64,000 bases of DNA from Peribacillus faecalis (GCF_014712675.1 NZ_JACXSI010000018.1:1-64000), one strand, 5' to 3'; counted from the stretch's first letter, positions 24,687 through 34,117 are shown. The notes: generated by a model from the letters alone, not told the origin. Program-made: numbers and translations.

Positions 24687-25433
24687 TCACGCTAGGACTT
24701 CCGCTATCAGTACGGCTGAATTTATGATTTCTTCGGAGGAGGTTGCAACTGTCGATGAAGGCAGAGAGCCTTGTAATGTATAGACCCATGTTCCGACTCC
24801 CGGCTGATCGAGAACGTTAAACGTAGTAGTTATTTCGTCAAAATCGGTATCGCCAAATGTTCCAATTGTGGTACTCGGATTGACCCGCTGTATCTCATAG
24901 CGAAGCAGATTGCCAACAAGCGGACTGCTTCTGACACTAGAATTGGATGTTTGCGAATTGATTGTGGCGGTTATACGGACGATATCATCTGCATTCGGTA
25001 CAATAACTTCCACAACAGCTAACAGCGTTTCATCCGTGCTAACAGGGAGCGTGACCGGAAAGCTTATACCGCCATTTGTTCCAATAGCAACTTCCGTTAT
25101 AGCTCCCGGATCTCCCGCTGCGCCCGTTGGTCCGGTTGGTCCGGTTGGTCCGGTTGGTCCGGTTGCCCCTGTGGGTCCTGCCGGTCCTGCTGGCCCGGTT
25201 GCTCCGGTGGGTCCTGCCGGTCCTTGTGGCCCGGTTGCTCCGGTTGCTCCAGCGGGTCCTCTCGGTCCTGCTGGCCCGGGAATTCCAATAGTTCTATTCA
25301 AGATGATAAAAAACTCTTCACTGTTTCCATTTCGGCAGGATTCGCATTGGCAACTCCTTTTCTTCTGTTCAGAAGATTTGAGACGGCGATGCTTCTGTTT
25401 GCGCTTCTTCGAGTTATTATCGCTAGTGCTCAC
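24687..25433 (-). CDS. Collagen-like surface or exosporium protein
   Basis: The GTG at 25433, preceded by GGAAAGGTGA, gives 248 residues. A very basic N-terminus ([20 protein letters not shown]) and a CQCESC motif come first. Then follow 20 uninterrupted Gly-X-Y triplets, mainly GPT, GPA and GAT, at about 50-110. A C-terminal beta-rich domain of about 140 residues ends the chain and probably trimerises. This is the plan of BclA-like filament proteins of Bacillus spores, but the BclA exosporium leader is not recognisable. Threonines in GPT are possible glycosylation sites. Repetition of the triplets makes the gene prone to length change. Confidence 0.8.
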   Translation of the reverse strand: MSTSDNNSKKRKQKHRRLKSSEQKKRSCQCESCRNGNSEEFFIILNRTIGIPGPAGPRGPAGATGATGPQGPAGPTGATGPAGPAGPTGATGPTGPTGPTGPTGAAGDPGAITEVAIGTNGGISFPVTLPVSTDETLLAVVEVIVPNADDIVRITATINSQTSNSSVRSSPLVGNLLRYEIQRVNPSTTIGTFGDTDFDEITTTFNVLDQPGVGTWVYTLQGSLPSSTVATSSEEIINSAVLIAEVLA

Positions 25434-25556
25434 AAAATCACCTTTCCTTACTATTTGATATATAAATGGTAGAACCCATTTCTTACAATATTCATTATAT
25501 GGTGGCAATGTGAAAGCGATATCCCTCTAAAAATAAATGGAGCGCTATAATAGCAG

Positions 25557-25856
25557 CTACAATTTATTTTTTATTTGCTTTCTCTTGCCCCAAATAGTGT
25601 CTCGATGATAACCCGATTGGCAGCCAATCTTTTCGTATGTATATCCTTTATCGTCATGAAGGGAGAGGATGGTTCTCTCGAAAGGAGTAAGCTGATCGAA
25701 TGGAAAGTCAGCGGTTTTCCCGCTTATCCAATTCAATCGTAATGCATCTCGTTCATTTTCAAAGTAGAGATCGTAGCACAGCCGCTTTTCATCCGGAATG
25801 ATTTCGCTGTTCTCATCTTTAATATTCAACAATTCTTCCGTGTGCTCAGAAAACAA
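25557..25856 (-). CDS. Small protein with a C-terminal helix-turn-helix-like segment
   Basis: This frame of about 99 residues starts at TTG with no good ribosome site, so the start is uncertain. The C-terminal half, LTPFERTILSLHDDKGYTYEKIGCQSGYHRDTIWGKRKQIKNKL, resembles sigma region 4 or LuxR-type helix-turn-helix (LTxxExxIL, then YxxIG). The N-terminal half is acidic. It is divergent from hsp20 and shares its 100-bp promoter region, so a regulatory link is possible. A real protein is likely but its function is not established. Confidence 0.5.
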   Translation of the reverse strand: MFSEHTEELLNIKDENSEIIPDEKRLCYDLYFENERDALRLNWISGKTADFPFDQLTPFERTILSLHDDKGYTYEKIGCQSGYHRDTIWGKRKQIKNKL

Positions 25857-25897
25857 TACGTCTTTGAATAATGGACGAACTAAAAAGTATACAAAAT

Positions 25898-25922
25898 GTT
25901 TTGTATTTTATTAGACGGGTAT
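25898..25922 (+). promoter_or_regulatory. Candidate sigma-B promoter of hsp20
   Basis: GTTTTG, a 13-bp spacer and GGGTAT fit the sigma-B consensus (GTTTAA and GGGTAT), with a perfect -10 box. It is about 40 bp upstream of the Hsp20 ribosome site, consistent with general-stress control of this chaperone. Confidence 0.6.
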
Positions 25923-25960
25923 ACACTAACCGTACCAAAAATATAATCATGGAGGATTGA

Positions 25961-26443
25961 TTGGTTATGAAAAGAAATAATCGTTGGAGCAGCTCAGAAC
26001 TATTACCATTACAACAATTCAGAAACGAATTAAACGAAGTGTTCGATAACTTCTTTGAAGACACTCCGCTTTCTTCCGGCAGTGATTTATTTAAATCAGA
26101 AGCGCTTGTACCGGCAATGAATATCGAGGAAAGAGATAACTCCTACTTATTTGAAGTAGAGGTTCCGGGTGTAGACCCTAAAGATGTCGACATTGAATTA
26201 AATGGAAACGTGATGACAATTAAGGGCGAAAAAACAAAACATGAAGAGAAAAACGGCAAAGGTGATAAAATGCGCATAGTTGAACATAGCTACGGTTCTT
26301 TCTACCGTTCTTTTACTTTGCCTGCCAACATTAATGTAAAAAGCATTACTGCCGAAAATAAAAACGGTATGCTTTATATTAGCGTGCCAAAAGCTGAAAT
26401 AGGCAGCACTCATCATATCGAAATTAAAGGTGTAGAAAAATAA
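25961..26443 (+). CDS. Hsp20/alpha-crystallin small heat-shock protein
   Basis: This protein of about 160 residues binds unfolding proteins and holds them for refolding. An N-terminal arm (FRNELNEVFDNFFED) is followed by the alpha-crystallin domain from about 50 to 145, with VPGVDPKDVDIELNGNVMTI and KNGMLYISVPKAE. The C-terminal IEI motif needed for oligomer assembly is visible (HHIEIKG). GGAGG is 5 bases from TTG 25961 and 11 from ATG 25967, so either may be used. A sigma-B-like promoter lies upstream and a terminator directly follows. Confidence 0.93.
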   Translation: MVMKRNNRWSSSELLPLQQFRNELNEVFDNFFEDTPLSSGSDLFKSEALVPAMNIEERDNSYLFEVEVPGVDPKDVDIELNGNVMTIKGEKTKHEEKNGKGDKMRIVEHSYGSFYRSFTLPANINVKSITAENKNGMLYISVPKAEIGSTHHIEIKGVEK

Positions 26444-26453
26444 TATTACACAA

Positions 26454-26480
26454 AATAAGCTGCCTTCCCGGCAGCTTATT
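26454..26480. terminator. Bidirectional terminator between hsp20 and the ABC ATPase
   Basis: A perfect 11-bp stem, AATAAGCTGCC paired with GGCAGCTTATT, with a 5-nt loop serves both converging genes. Confidence 0.85.
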
Positions 26481-26490
26481 CTCATATATT

Positions 26491-27264
26491 TTATGTTTTT
26501 AACGCAATCCATGTACGATTTTGTTCGGTTTGCACCGTAAGAGGACAATCAAAGAATGATGTTAAAACTGATTGTGTCAAAAGCTCTTTCGTAGGACCTT
26601 GATTATATACCTCTCCCTGTCTTAACAATAATGTGTGAGAAAAGCAAGGCAAGATTTCCTCAACATGATGTGTGACAAAAATGAGCGTCGGTCCAGCCGG
26701 TTCAAGAGCAAGTTTTTCAATGAATTGCAGCAATTCTTCTCTAGCAATCATGTCCAAACCTGTACAAGGCTCGTCTAAAATCAGAAGTTTCGGCTGCGCC
26801 ATAAGCGCTCGCGCAATCAATGCGCGTTGTCGCTCCCCTTGAGAGAGAACTCCGTAACTTTCGTTTTGCAGATGCTCGCATTTTAATAGCTTCATATAAT
26901 GGGCAGCCAGATGTAAATCTTCTTCCTCTACCGCTTCATAAAGTCCGACCGAGGCAAATTTTCCGCTTAACACAATTCGAAGTACTGATTCATTTTCCGG
27001 AATTTGCTGCTGAATTGATGAGCTCACCCAACCGATTTCTTTTCTTAGTTCAGGCAAATTTGTCTCGCCGAATTTCTTCCCTAAAACTTCGACTTTTCCT
27101 TCTGACGGGAACATATATCCGTTGATGATATTAAGCAAAGTTGTTTTACCCGATCCGTTCAAGCCTAAAATGCACCAGTGCTCTCCGCTATTAATCTGCC
27201 AATTGATTTTTTGTATAAGCGGCTTTTTATTTCTAAAAACAGACAGATTCTCAACCGATATCAT
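26491..27264 (-). CDS. ABC transporter ATP-binding protein, YlmA-like
   Basis: This 257-residue stand-alone ABC ATPase has Walker A LGLNGSGKTT, signature LSQGERQRALIA, Walker B LLILDEPCTGLD and H-loop FVTHHVEE. The SGKFASVGLYEAVEEED segment is typical of the YlmA/ModF-like group. No permease is adjacent, so it may serve a transporter encoded elsewhere or have a non-transport role. It is followed by hsp20 through the shared terminator and preceded by proA after 50 bp, but it has its own GGGAGTGG site. Biochemical role unknown. Confidence 0.82.
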   Translation of the reverse strand: MISVENLSVFRNKKPLIQKINWQINSGEHWCILGLNGSGKTTLLNIINGYMFPSEGKVEVLGKKFGETNLPELRKEIGWVSSSIQQQIPENESVLRIVLSGKFASVGLYEAVEEEDLHLAAHYMKLLKCEHLQNESYGVLSQGERQRALIARALMAQPKLLILDEPCTGLDMIAREELLQFIEKLALEPAGPTLIFVTHHVEEILPCFSHTLLLRQGEVYNQGPTKELLTQSVLTSFFDCPLTVQTEQNRTWIALKT

Positions 27265-27316
27265 GAAAGACCACTCCCGACAAACCTAAAATTTTTAGCA
27301 ATTGCGTATACTTTGT

Positions 27317-28564
27317 TTAACCTCTTGTTTGTCCTGTTCCGTAAATGAAATATTTGCTTGATGTCATCGCCTGCAGCCCCATCGGCCCTCTTGCATGAAG
27401 TTTTTGAGTGCTGATGCCGATTTCCGCTCCGTATCCGAATTCAAATCCGTCTGTAAAACGAGTCGACGCATTGTGATAAACCGCAGCCGCATCAACTAAC
27501 TGTAAAAATAATTCGGCATTCTCTTTACTTTCTGTAATAATTGATTCAGAGTGTTTCGTTCCGTATTTATTAATATGTGAAATTGCTTCTTTTACATCGT
27601 TAACGACCCCGACAGTGATTTTCAGATCAACATATTCAGTATGCCAATCTTCCTCTGTTGCTTCTAAAACAAATGAAGCTGCTTCATTCACATAAGAGTC
27701 GCCATAGATTTCGACTCCTGCGTCATGTAATGAAGATAAAATCATTTTTCCATGTTTGTCGAACCAATCTTTTTGCAGCAGCAATGTTTCGATCGCATTG
27801 CATACGCTAGGACGCTGTGTTTTAGCATTCAATGCGACTTTCAATGCCATTTCAAGTTCCGCTGTTTTATCAATATAAAGATGGCAATTGCCTGCTCCGG
27901 TCTCAAGCACTGGCACTGTTGATTCTCTTACAACAGTATCAATCAAATTTTTTCCACCGCGGGGAATCAGCACATCCAGATAGTCATTTAATCGGAACAG
28001 TTCTTTTGTCGCTTCTCTGCTCGTATCTTCGATTAATTGTACAGCCTCTTTTGGAATTGTCGTTTGCTCTAATGCTCTATGAATGGATGCAACAAGCGCT
28101 TCATTAGAATATTTCGCCGATGTGCTGCCTTTCAAAATAACGCAATTGCCCGTTTTCAGAGACAATGTCGCGGCATCAATTGTTACATTTGGACGGGCTT
28201 CGTAAATCATCCCGATTACACCTAAAGGAACACGCTTCTTCTCGATGACAAGTCCATTGTCTTTCGTAATTGTTTCAAGTGTCTCGCCAATTGGATCCTT
28301 TAAATCGACTAAAAGGCGTAACGCATCGGCCATATCGTGAATTCTTTTCTCATTCAGCATGATTCGGTCCAAAGTCGAAGCCGGCAATCCTGCTTCTTCA
28401 CCTTTTTGCAGATCCTTTTTGTTTTCTGCAATCAGCTGTTCTTGATCGATAATCAACTGCTCAGCAATTTTCAAAAGTGCTTCATTTTTCTCGCTTGTTG
28501 TTTTGCTGACCATTTCAAAACTGGCTGCTTTTGCCGCTTTACCTTTAATCGTTAATTCACTCAT
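27317..28564 (-). CDS. proA: Gamma-glutamyl phosphate reductase
   Basis: This 415-residue enzyme reduces gamma-glutamyl phosphate with NADPH to glutamate semialdehyde, the second step of proline synthesis. The aldehyde-dehydrogenase fold shows the [12 protein letters not shown] catalytic-cysteine motif near residue 225, [11 protein letters not shown] near 130, and a C-terminal [15 protein letters not shown] signature. It is 15 bp from proB with GGGAGGA before the ATG, so proBA is one operon under the proline T-box at 30092. Confidence 0.96.
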   Translation of the reverse strand: MSELTIKGKAAKAASFEMVSKTTSEKNEALLKIAEQLIIDQEQLIAENKKDLQKGEEAGLPASTLDRIMLNEKRIHDMADALRLLVDLKDPIGETLETITKDNGLVIEKKRVPLGVIGMIYEARPNVTIDAATLSLKTGNCVILKGSTSAKYSNEALVASIHRALEQTTIPKEAVQLIEDTSREATKELFRLNDYLDVLIPRGGKNLIDTVVRESTVPVLETGAGNCHLYIDKTAELEMALKVALNAKTQRPSVCNAIETLLLQKDWFDKHGKMILSSLHDAGVEIYGDSYVNEAASFVLEATEEDWHTEYVDLKITVGVVNDVKEAISHINKYGTKHSESIITESKENAELFLQLVDAAAVYHNASTRFTDGFEFGYGAEIGISTQKLHARGPMGLQAMTSSKYFIYGTGQTRG

Positions 28565-28579
28565 TTTCGATTCCTCCCT

Positions 28580-29680
28580 TTATTCCGCTTTCACCCATTG
28601 ATTTCGATGAATCACTTCTATTTTCATAAATGATTGCTGATTAAGTTCCTTACTTCTTTTCCCCATCATTTGCTGCAGATTATCAGAAGAACATAAAACT
28701 TCGCCCTTGCCGAGCAAGCCTTGTGAACTGTGTACTTCTACAACATCACCTTTTTCAAAAGAACCTTCTATCCGATATACACCAGCAGGCAACAAGCTGC
28801 TTCCATTCAACAGCAGCGCTTCTTCTGCGCCTTCATCTATATAAATTTTACCAGAAACATCAGAATGCAATGCAATCCATTGCTTATTATTCGTAACAGC
28901 CCGCATACTTTCATTGCCTAAGTACGTTCCGTCACCTTTTCCTTCTACAATGACATTAAGCTTTTCGCTTCCTTTACCGCTGCCGATAAACACTTGAACA
29001 CCTAAAGATAATGCCGTTTTGGCAGCCAATAATTTAGACAACATGCCTCCCGTACCAACTGAAGAACCGGCGTCTCCCGCATTCGCAAGCATATCCTCCG
29101 TAATCTCTTCAATAAAATCGATGCGCTTCGCATTAGGATTTTTCTTCGGATTTTCACTATAAAAGCCATTTATATCTGTTAGAATGACTAAATGGTCAGC
29201 GTGCACCAGCCCGCTTACTAAAGCCGAAAGCATATCGTTATCGCCGAATGTCAATTCTTCAACTGAAACCGTATCATTTTCATTGATGATTGGCAGTATT
29301 CCTCTGCTAAGTAGTTCTGTTATTGTCGCATATGCATTGCGATAACGATCCTTTTTAGAAAAGTCGTTTCTTGTCAATAAAATTTGCGCCGGAATGATAT
29401 TGAATTTGCTCAGTTTTTCCATATACGATTGAATGAGCAAACTCTGACCGACTGCCGCTGCCGCTTGCTTTCCTTTTAACGTAACAGGTCTTGACGGATA
29501 TCCTAATTTCGCAAAGCCTGCCGCGACTGCACCAGAAGAAACGAGAACTACTTCATGTCCTGATTGTCTTAAAGCTGCTATCGCCTCGATATGGTCATTG
29601 AACTTTTCTTGATCAATTCCTCCTTTAGCATCTGTTAAGGAACTGCTTCCGATTTTTATGACAATTCTCTTCTTTTCCAT
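28580..29680 (-). CDS. proB: Glutamate 5-kinase
   Basis: This 366-residue enzyme is the first and feedback-regulated step of proline synthesis. The amino-acid kinase domain spans 1-255, with [44 protein letters not shown]-like and GTGGMLSKL motifs. A C-terminal PUA domain follows from about 275 to 360. AGGAGGAAGC precedes the ATG. The 5' region is unusual: instead of following the T-box terminator directly, the gene is separated from it by a 380-bp repeat element. Confidence 0.96.
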   Translation of the reverse strand: MEKKRIVIKIGSSSLTDAKGGIDQEKFNDHIEAIAALRQSGHEVVLVSSGAVAAGFAKLGYPSRPVTLKGKQAAAAVGQSLLIQSYMEKLSKFNIIPAQILLTRNDFSKKDRYRNAYATITELLSRGILPIINENDTVSVEELTFGDNDMLSALVSGLVHADHLVILTDINGFYSENPKKNPNAKRIDFIEEITEDMLANAGDAGSSVGTGGMLSKLLAAKTALSLGVQVFIGSGKGSEKLNVIVEGKGDGTYLGNESMRAVTNNKQWIALHSDVSGKIYIDEGAEEALLLNGSSLLPAGVYRIEGSFEKGDVVEVHSSQGLLGKGEVLCSSDNLQQMMGKRSKELNQQSFMKIEVIHRNQWVKAE

Positions 29681-29699
29681 TATGCTTCCTCCTGTTTTT

Positions 29700-30083
29700 A
29701 AGAAAAACCGTTACCGGTCCTTTTTCATCATGAATATGCTACTTGAATTCGCCTCGATGAAAAAGGAGCCATGCGGGAACCGAAATGCGGAAGCGGCCCG
29801 CAAGTAAGGAACAGCGACTAAGGACGCTACGTCCGCATATCTTCGTCGCTGTGACTCTCGTCCTGAGAACCTCCAACCTGCATAAGACGAATCATGCAGG
29901 AAATTGACAAATTTCCGGAGTGATTTGGCTTATGACCTCGAGGGGCTGGCCGCTGCAGCTAGGCAGGACTAAGATGAATCGCACGAGAAACCCGGTTTTG
30001 GTTTCTTGGGCGAGGCAGTTTAGGCCCGAGCATGGCAGGTATAAGGTTAGACAACTAACTAAGTTCAAAATTATATACTTTCT
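29700..30083 (+). repeat. Mosaic intergenic repeat, copy A (full length)
   Basis: The left end AAGAAAAACCGTTACCGG leads into TCCTTTTTCAT and a GAATTC-containing inverted repeat (TCCTTTTTCATC with GATGAAAAAGGA). A middle block contains CGGCCCGCAAGTAAGGA and ACGCTACGTCC. The right module contains CGAGAAACCCGGTTTTGG and ends CAGGTATAAGGTTAGACA then AAGTTCAAAATTATATAC. The ends and blocks recur at 41886, 53281, 54468 and 55298. It lies inside the proBA leader, between the T-box terminator and proB. Confidence 0.75.
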
Positions 30084-30091
30084 TTTCAAAC

Positions 30092-30339
30092 GTAAAAAAG
30101 CCCTTCTCATCCTTAAAACAAGGACGAAAAGGGCAATCTTTCCGTGGTACCACCTTCATTGAATGCAATCTTCTGCATTCCACTCTACTGTTAACGCTCA
30201 GCTAGGCGCCTATGTTTTGCATAGGACTCAGAAGGCAGGTTCATTGGCATGATGTGAAGGAGCTTCCAGCGATATGCTCCATTCTCTGTTTCACATCATC
30301 ATCCAAATACTATTCCTTCGTTAACGTTCAATATTATTG
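30092..30339 (-). promoter_or_regulatory. Proline T-box riboswitch controlling proBA
   Basis: On the minus strand a stem I (GATGATGTGAAACAGAGAA then GGAGC / GCTGGAAGCTCC) ends in AATGAACCTGCC, where CCU, a proline codon, sits in the specifier position. The T-box AAGGTGGTACCACGG (30142-30155) offers UGGU to pair with the ACCA end of uncharged tRNA-Pro. A terminator, GCCCTTTTCGTCCTT paired with AAGGATGAGAAGGGC and TTTTTT, lies at 30092-30137. Low proline charging should allow read-through into proB. Confidence 0.9.
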
Positions 30340-30345
30340 TTACTT

Positions 30346-30374
30346 ATTATGAACATGAAAGTAATGAATGTCAA
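30346..30374 (-). promoter_or_regulatory. Sigma-A promoter of the proBA T-box leader
   Basis: TTGACA at 30369-30374, a 17-bp spacer and CATAAT at 30346-30351 fit the housekeeping consensus closely and place the start of the T-box transcript near 30339. Confidence 0.75.
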
Positions 30375-30409
30375 TTAAAAACTATCTTTCAATTAATATG
30401 TTTATTCCA

Positions 30410-31861
30410 TTATTCGTATTGGTTTTTTACTTTATTAATTTGCTCCATTTTGTTATCCCAACACGCTTGGCTCAAATCAACCGGGTATTCTTCCGCATAT
30501 AAAGTACGCTTATATTCATCCCAAAGCACGTTCAAGTTTTCTTTCGCAAATGCCTGTATCTCCTTCAAATCCGGACATTCATATACAAGCTCACCGTTTT
30601 TGAAAATGTCATGATGTAAATCAATTGCTTTAAAGTTTGTAACGAATTTCACTAAATATGTGTGAACCGGGTGGAACATCTTCAGGAATTCCTGTTCTTC
30701 CGGCTGTTCATTTTCCAAAGCAATATAGTCGCCTTCTGCTTTGCCGGTATAGTTGCTGATGATACGATATACTTTCTTCAAGCCCGGAGTCGTTACCTTT
30801 TCCGGATTACCGCTAATTTTGATTGTATCGATCATTTCCCCGTTCTCATCTTCAATTGCAACCATTTTATAGACAGCGCCTAGAGCCGGCTGATCATAGG
30901 AAGTAATCAGTTTCGTTCCAATTCCCCAACTGTCAATTTTAGCTCCTTGCATTTTCAGATGCTGAATTGTCTCTTCATCCAGGTCATTAGAAGCAATGAT
31001 TTTAGCATCAGGAAAACCTGCGTCATCCAGCATCTTTCTTGCTTTTTTAGACAAGTAAGCCAAATCTCCGCTGTCTAATCGGATGCCTAAGAAATTGATG
31101 GAATCACCTAATTCCTTCGCTACTTTGATGGCTGTCGGCACACCTGATTTCAATGTATCGTACGTATCGACTAGAAATACGCAATCTTTATGGCGACGCG
31201 CATATTTATGGAAAGCAGTATATTCATCACGGTATGCTTGAACTAACGCATGCGCATGCGTACCGGACACCGGGATGCCGAACATCTTCCCTGCGCGCAC
31301 ATTGGATGTCGCTGAAAAACCGCCGATATATGCCGCACGCGTACCCCATATAGCTGCAGAAAATTCTTGCGCGCGTCTTGTACCGAATTCCATCGCCACA
31401 TCATCACCGATTACTTGCTTAATGCGGGATGCTTTTGTAGCAATCAATGTTTGATAGTTCACAATGTTTAATAGGGCAGTCTCAATAATTTGCGCTTCCG
31501 CCAGCGGTGCTTCAATACGGAGCATCGGTTCATTGCCGAATACCAATTCTCCCTCACGCATCGCCCGTACTGTTCCTGTAAATCGCATTTCCTTCAGGTA
31601 ATCAAGAAAATCATCCTTATAACCTATTTCACTCAAATACTCGATGTCAGTCTCGGAAAAATGAAAGTTCTTCAAATAATCAATAATTCTTTCTAATCCT
31701 GCAAACATCGCATATCCGTTATTGAACGGCAGTTTTCGGAAATACACTTCGAAAACTGCTTTTTTATCATGGATGCCGTCTTCCCAATATGTTTCAGCCA
31801 TATTGATTTGATATAAGTCCGTATGCAATGCATAGCTGTCATCACGATATTTATTTTTCAC
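30410..31861 (-). CDS. pncB: Nicotinate phosphoribosyltransferase
   Basis: This enzyme of about 483 residues makes nicotinate mononucleotide from nicotinate and PRPP (NAD salvage, Preiss-Handler route). Motifs are HTDLYQINM at the N-terminus, GTRRAQEFSAA near 175, the histidine region SGTHAHALVQAY near 205, LDSGDLAYLSK and the phosphate-binding DSWGIGTKL. The GTG at 31861 is preceded by GGAGG at 9 bp; the open frame reaches 31882 but no ribosome site supports that. The nadR gene for the NMN/NR branch lies 1.2 kb upstream, so the region gathers NAD salvage functions. Confidence 0.95.
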   Translation of the reverse strand: MKNKYRDDSYALHTDLYQINMAETYWEDGIHDKKAVFEVYFRKLPFNNGYAMFAGLERIIDYLKNFHFSETDIEYLSEIGYKDDFLDYLKEMRFTGTVRAMREGELVFGNEPMLRIEAPLAEAQIIETALLNIVNYQTLIATKASRIKQVIGDDVAMEFGTRRAQEFSAAIWGTRAAYIGGFSATSNVRAGKMFGIPVSGTHAHALVQAYRDEYTAFHKYARRHKDCVFLVDTYDTLKSGVPTAIKVAKELGDSINFLGIRLDSGDLAYLSKKARKMLDDAGFPDAKIIASNDLDEETIQHLKMQGAKIDSWGIGTKLITSYDQPALGAVYKMVAIEDENGEMIDTIKISGNPEKVTTPGLKKVYRIISNYTGKAEGDYIALENEQPEEQEFLKMFHPVHTYLVKFVTNFKAIDLHHDIFKNGELVYECPDLKEIQAFAKENLNVLWDEYKRTLYAEEYPVDLSQACWDNKMEQINKVKNQYE

Positions 31862-32003
31862 TACATGTCTCCTCCAACACATTTTCCTGTTTTAACATGA
31901 AATAATATATAATTGCTGCATTTTACAAAAGCATAAAATCATACTAATAATAACAGTTTAACATTTTAATTAATATATGTTTTTCAACTATCTTTTACAC
32001 ATT

Positions 32004-32852
32004 TTAATTCATTGTTTTGCTGATAACAGGTAAAAGTGCAGAAGCATCGCGCATTCCCAGATCGTAAAGACCTTTTAATACATCAATATTTTTTTCGAAA
32101 CGGCTTATATTAATTGGCTGTGTTGGAGCAACAACAATCGCTTTATTTTCTTCCTCCAGTTTCCATATGTACCGAAGCGTTTCATTATAAATTTTTTGAC
32201 GTTCATCAAGCAAACGGACCATTTCAGGATATTTTTTAAATACCCGTTTATAAACCATCCGAAATGATTCCGGTTTTTTTACATAGCTTCGATCCCTTGT
32301 CAATACGACAATTACTTGATCGCAACCGTCCTCCATCGCTTTTCTCACAGGGATAGGGTCAGATGTTCCTCCATCTAAATATTTCCCACCGTGATACTCA
32401 ACAATCGGAGCAAAAACGGGGATTGATGAGGACGCCCGCAAAATGGTTGTATCCCTATCAAAATGCTCTTTCCCGAAATAAACCGGCTTGCCCGTTTGGA
32501 CATCTGTCACTCCCGCCACAAATTCGCAATTAGATGATTTGAACTGGTCATAATCAAACAAATCCAGTTTATTCGGTATTTCATCAAAAATAAAATCCAT
32601 TCCAAAAATCGATTTTGTTTTCAAATAATTTTTGAAACTTAAATAGCGTGGGTCGTCCAAATAACCTGTATTGATTTTAAAACTTCTCCCACGCTGATTC
32701 GATACATAAGAAATACCATGACAAGCTCCTGCCGAAACTCCGATCACGTAGTCTGTATGTATTTGATAGTCCAACAGCAGATCAAGAACGCCAACCGTAT
32801 AAATCCCTCTCATCCCTCCACCTTCAAGAACCAATCCTACTTTTTTACTCAC
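32004..32852 (-). CDS. Patatin-like phospholipase
   Basis: The GTG start at 32852 with AGGAGGTC upstream gives 282 residues. The patatin fold motifs are in order: oxyanion loop LEGGGMRGIYTVGVLD, nucleophile elbow GVSAG, and catalytic Asp in DGGTSDPIPV. The protein would hydrolyse acyl esters of lipids in the cytoplasm or at the membrane face; there is no signal peptide. It resembles the YjjU/RssA-like bacterial group. It lies between pncB and nadR, each separated by more than 140 bp, so shared regulation is not evident. Confidence 0.9.
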   Translation of the reverse strand: MSKKVGLVLEGGGMRGIYTVGVLDLLLDYQIHTDYVIGVSAGACHGISYVSNQRGRSFKINTGYLDDPRYLSFKNYLKTKSIFGMDFIFDEIPNKLDLFDYDQFKSSNCEFVAGVTDVQTGKPVYFGKEHFDRDTTILRASSSIPVFAPIVEYHGGKYLDGGTSDPIPVRKAMEDGCDQVIVVLTRDRSYVKKPESFRMVYKRVFKKYPEMVRLLDERQKIYNETLRYIWKLEEENKAIVVAPTQPINISRFEKNIDVLKGLYDLGMRDASALLPVISKTMN

Positions 32853-33049
32853 GTGAATGACCTCCTGTCTTTGCTGACTGCATTTTATAGTTAAAATATA
32901 ATAATATTTAGATACCACAAATTTATAAAGATAGTTCTCATTATACCAAACTCTTTATAGCAATTTTTAACATCTGTCATTTTATCTCGATAATAAAATA
33001 AAATCAAAATTATATAATTTTCTATCGTTCTCTTCCAAAACTAAGAAAA

Positions 33050-33080
33050 AAGACTCTTGCCCGAATGAGCGAGAATCTTA
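33050..33080 (-). terminator. Terminator overlapping the nadR stop codon
   Basis: Minus-strand AAGATTCTCGC pairs with GCAAGAGTCTT (one mismatch) around CATTCGG-type loop bases and is followed by TTTTTTC. The left arm begins inside the stop codon. Confidence 0.75.
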
Positions 33081-34097
33081 AATCAACAATTTGTCTATTT
33101 CTATTATTGCTTTTTTCAATCGTTCTTCGTAGCTCCCCTGAAGTATCGTGTAAGAAATATTTTGCTCTGACAATAACCTTTTTAATAATTGACTACTATA
33201 AGTTCGATCTCCAACATAACCTCTAGTCCCATCATCAACAAAAGATACATCATCTTCGAGAAACAGCCATAAGTCATAATGTTGCTGTATAGCAATTTCT
33301 CGAAGCAAGTCATGATCTTTCCCTAAATATTCATTATAAAATCGTCTTGTGACAGTTGCTTCAGTATCACAAAACAACAGTTTGTTAGACTGATAAACAG
33401 CTTTTTCTTCGAAGTATTTTTGTCGATAAGCAATTCTTATTAAATCTTCATCAGAAAAGTAATCATAGTCATTTAATTCTTCATAGTAAGTCCGCCCTTG
33501 TTCTTCTGCATAATTTGTTCCATATATGAGTGCCAAGTTTTTCACTAAGGTAGATTTCCCGCAGCTTTCACTGCCAATCACAACTACTTTTTTAACAAAA
33601 TATCTTTGCACTGCTTTCGGAATCATATCCCAATGAGCAAAAACGCCATCCCTTCTTATGACAGTAGATGATATCGGAAATCTTTCTCTCTTTTCATCTA
33701 AGACAATATGATTTGCTTCAGGATAAAGTGTTTCAAAAAAGACATCATAGCTGGAGTCAGAAGAGAATACATGCGAAATTGGCTTTCCGATGACTCTTTT
33801 TATCTCCTCCGCTCCTATTTGCCAATCTTTAATATTCATCGTATTGGGATTGTAGACCGTATGTACTTGAACATGCGGCATATGCTTTGTAATTTCTTTC
33901 CACCATCTTGCGCGAATTTGATAAGAAAAATATGGAGCTAGTGAATCTTTGTGAAGTTCATTCTTTTCCGAATCTTCGTCATAACAGACGATAACATGCA
34001 ATTCATCGACCATTACAGAAGCCATTAACATCGCATATACATGCCCGTTATGAAGAGGCGTAAACTTCCCGCCGTAAAATCCAACTGTTTTACCCAT
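33078..34097 (-). CDS. nadR: NadR-type NMN adenylyltransferase / ribosylnicotinamide kinase
   Basis: This bifunctional protein of 339 residues has, at its N-terminus, a nucleotidyltransferase domain with VGFYGGKFTPLHNGHV (H-x-G-H) and PISSTVIR. A C-terminal kinase domain begins at VVVIGSESCGKSTLVKNLA (P-loop) near residue 168. It would phosphorylate nicotinamide riboside to NMN and join NMN to AMP to give NAD. The helix-turn-helix repressor domain of enterobacterial NadR is absent. The start is ATG 34097 with AAGGAAGTGG. Immediately upstream lies a short frame that looks like the first codons of pnuC, the usual partner transporter gene. Confidence 0.9.
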   Translation of the reverse strand: MGKTVGFYGGKFTPLHNGHVYAMLMASVMVDELHVIVCYDEDSEKNELHKDSLAPYFSYQIRARWWKEITKHMPHVQVHTVYNPNTMNIKDWQIGAEEIKRVIGKPISHVFSSDSSYDVFFETLYPEANHIVLDEKRERFPISSTVIRRDGVFAHWDMIPKAVQRYFVKKVVVIGSESCGKSTLVKNLALIYGTNYAEEQGRTYYEELNDYDYFSDEDLIRIAYRQKYFEEKAVYQSNKLLFCDTEATVTRRFYNEYLGKDHDLLREIAIQQHYDLWLFLEDDVSFVDDGTRGYVGDRTYSSQLLKRLLSEQNISYTILQGSYEERLKKAIIEIDKLLI

Positions 34098-34117
34098 TAA
34101 TAGCCACTTCCTTGTCT

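Noticed and set aside
25097-25260. Short tandem repeats as a CRISPR or minisatellite array
   Set aside because: The repeats are 9-bp coding periodicity of collagen triplets, without spacers.
24910-25458. Long proline-rich plus-strand frame opposite the collagen-like gene
   Set aside because: It is produced by the Gly-X-Y codon periodicity read backwards; it has no ribosome site and the minus-strand gene has clear family features.
29892-30162. Overlapping frames of 72 and 80 codons inside repeat copy A
   Set aside because: The same frames are broken in copies B and C, so the repeat is not under coding constraint.
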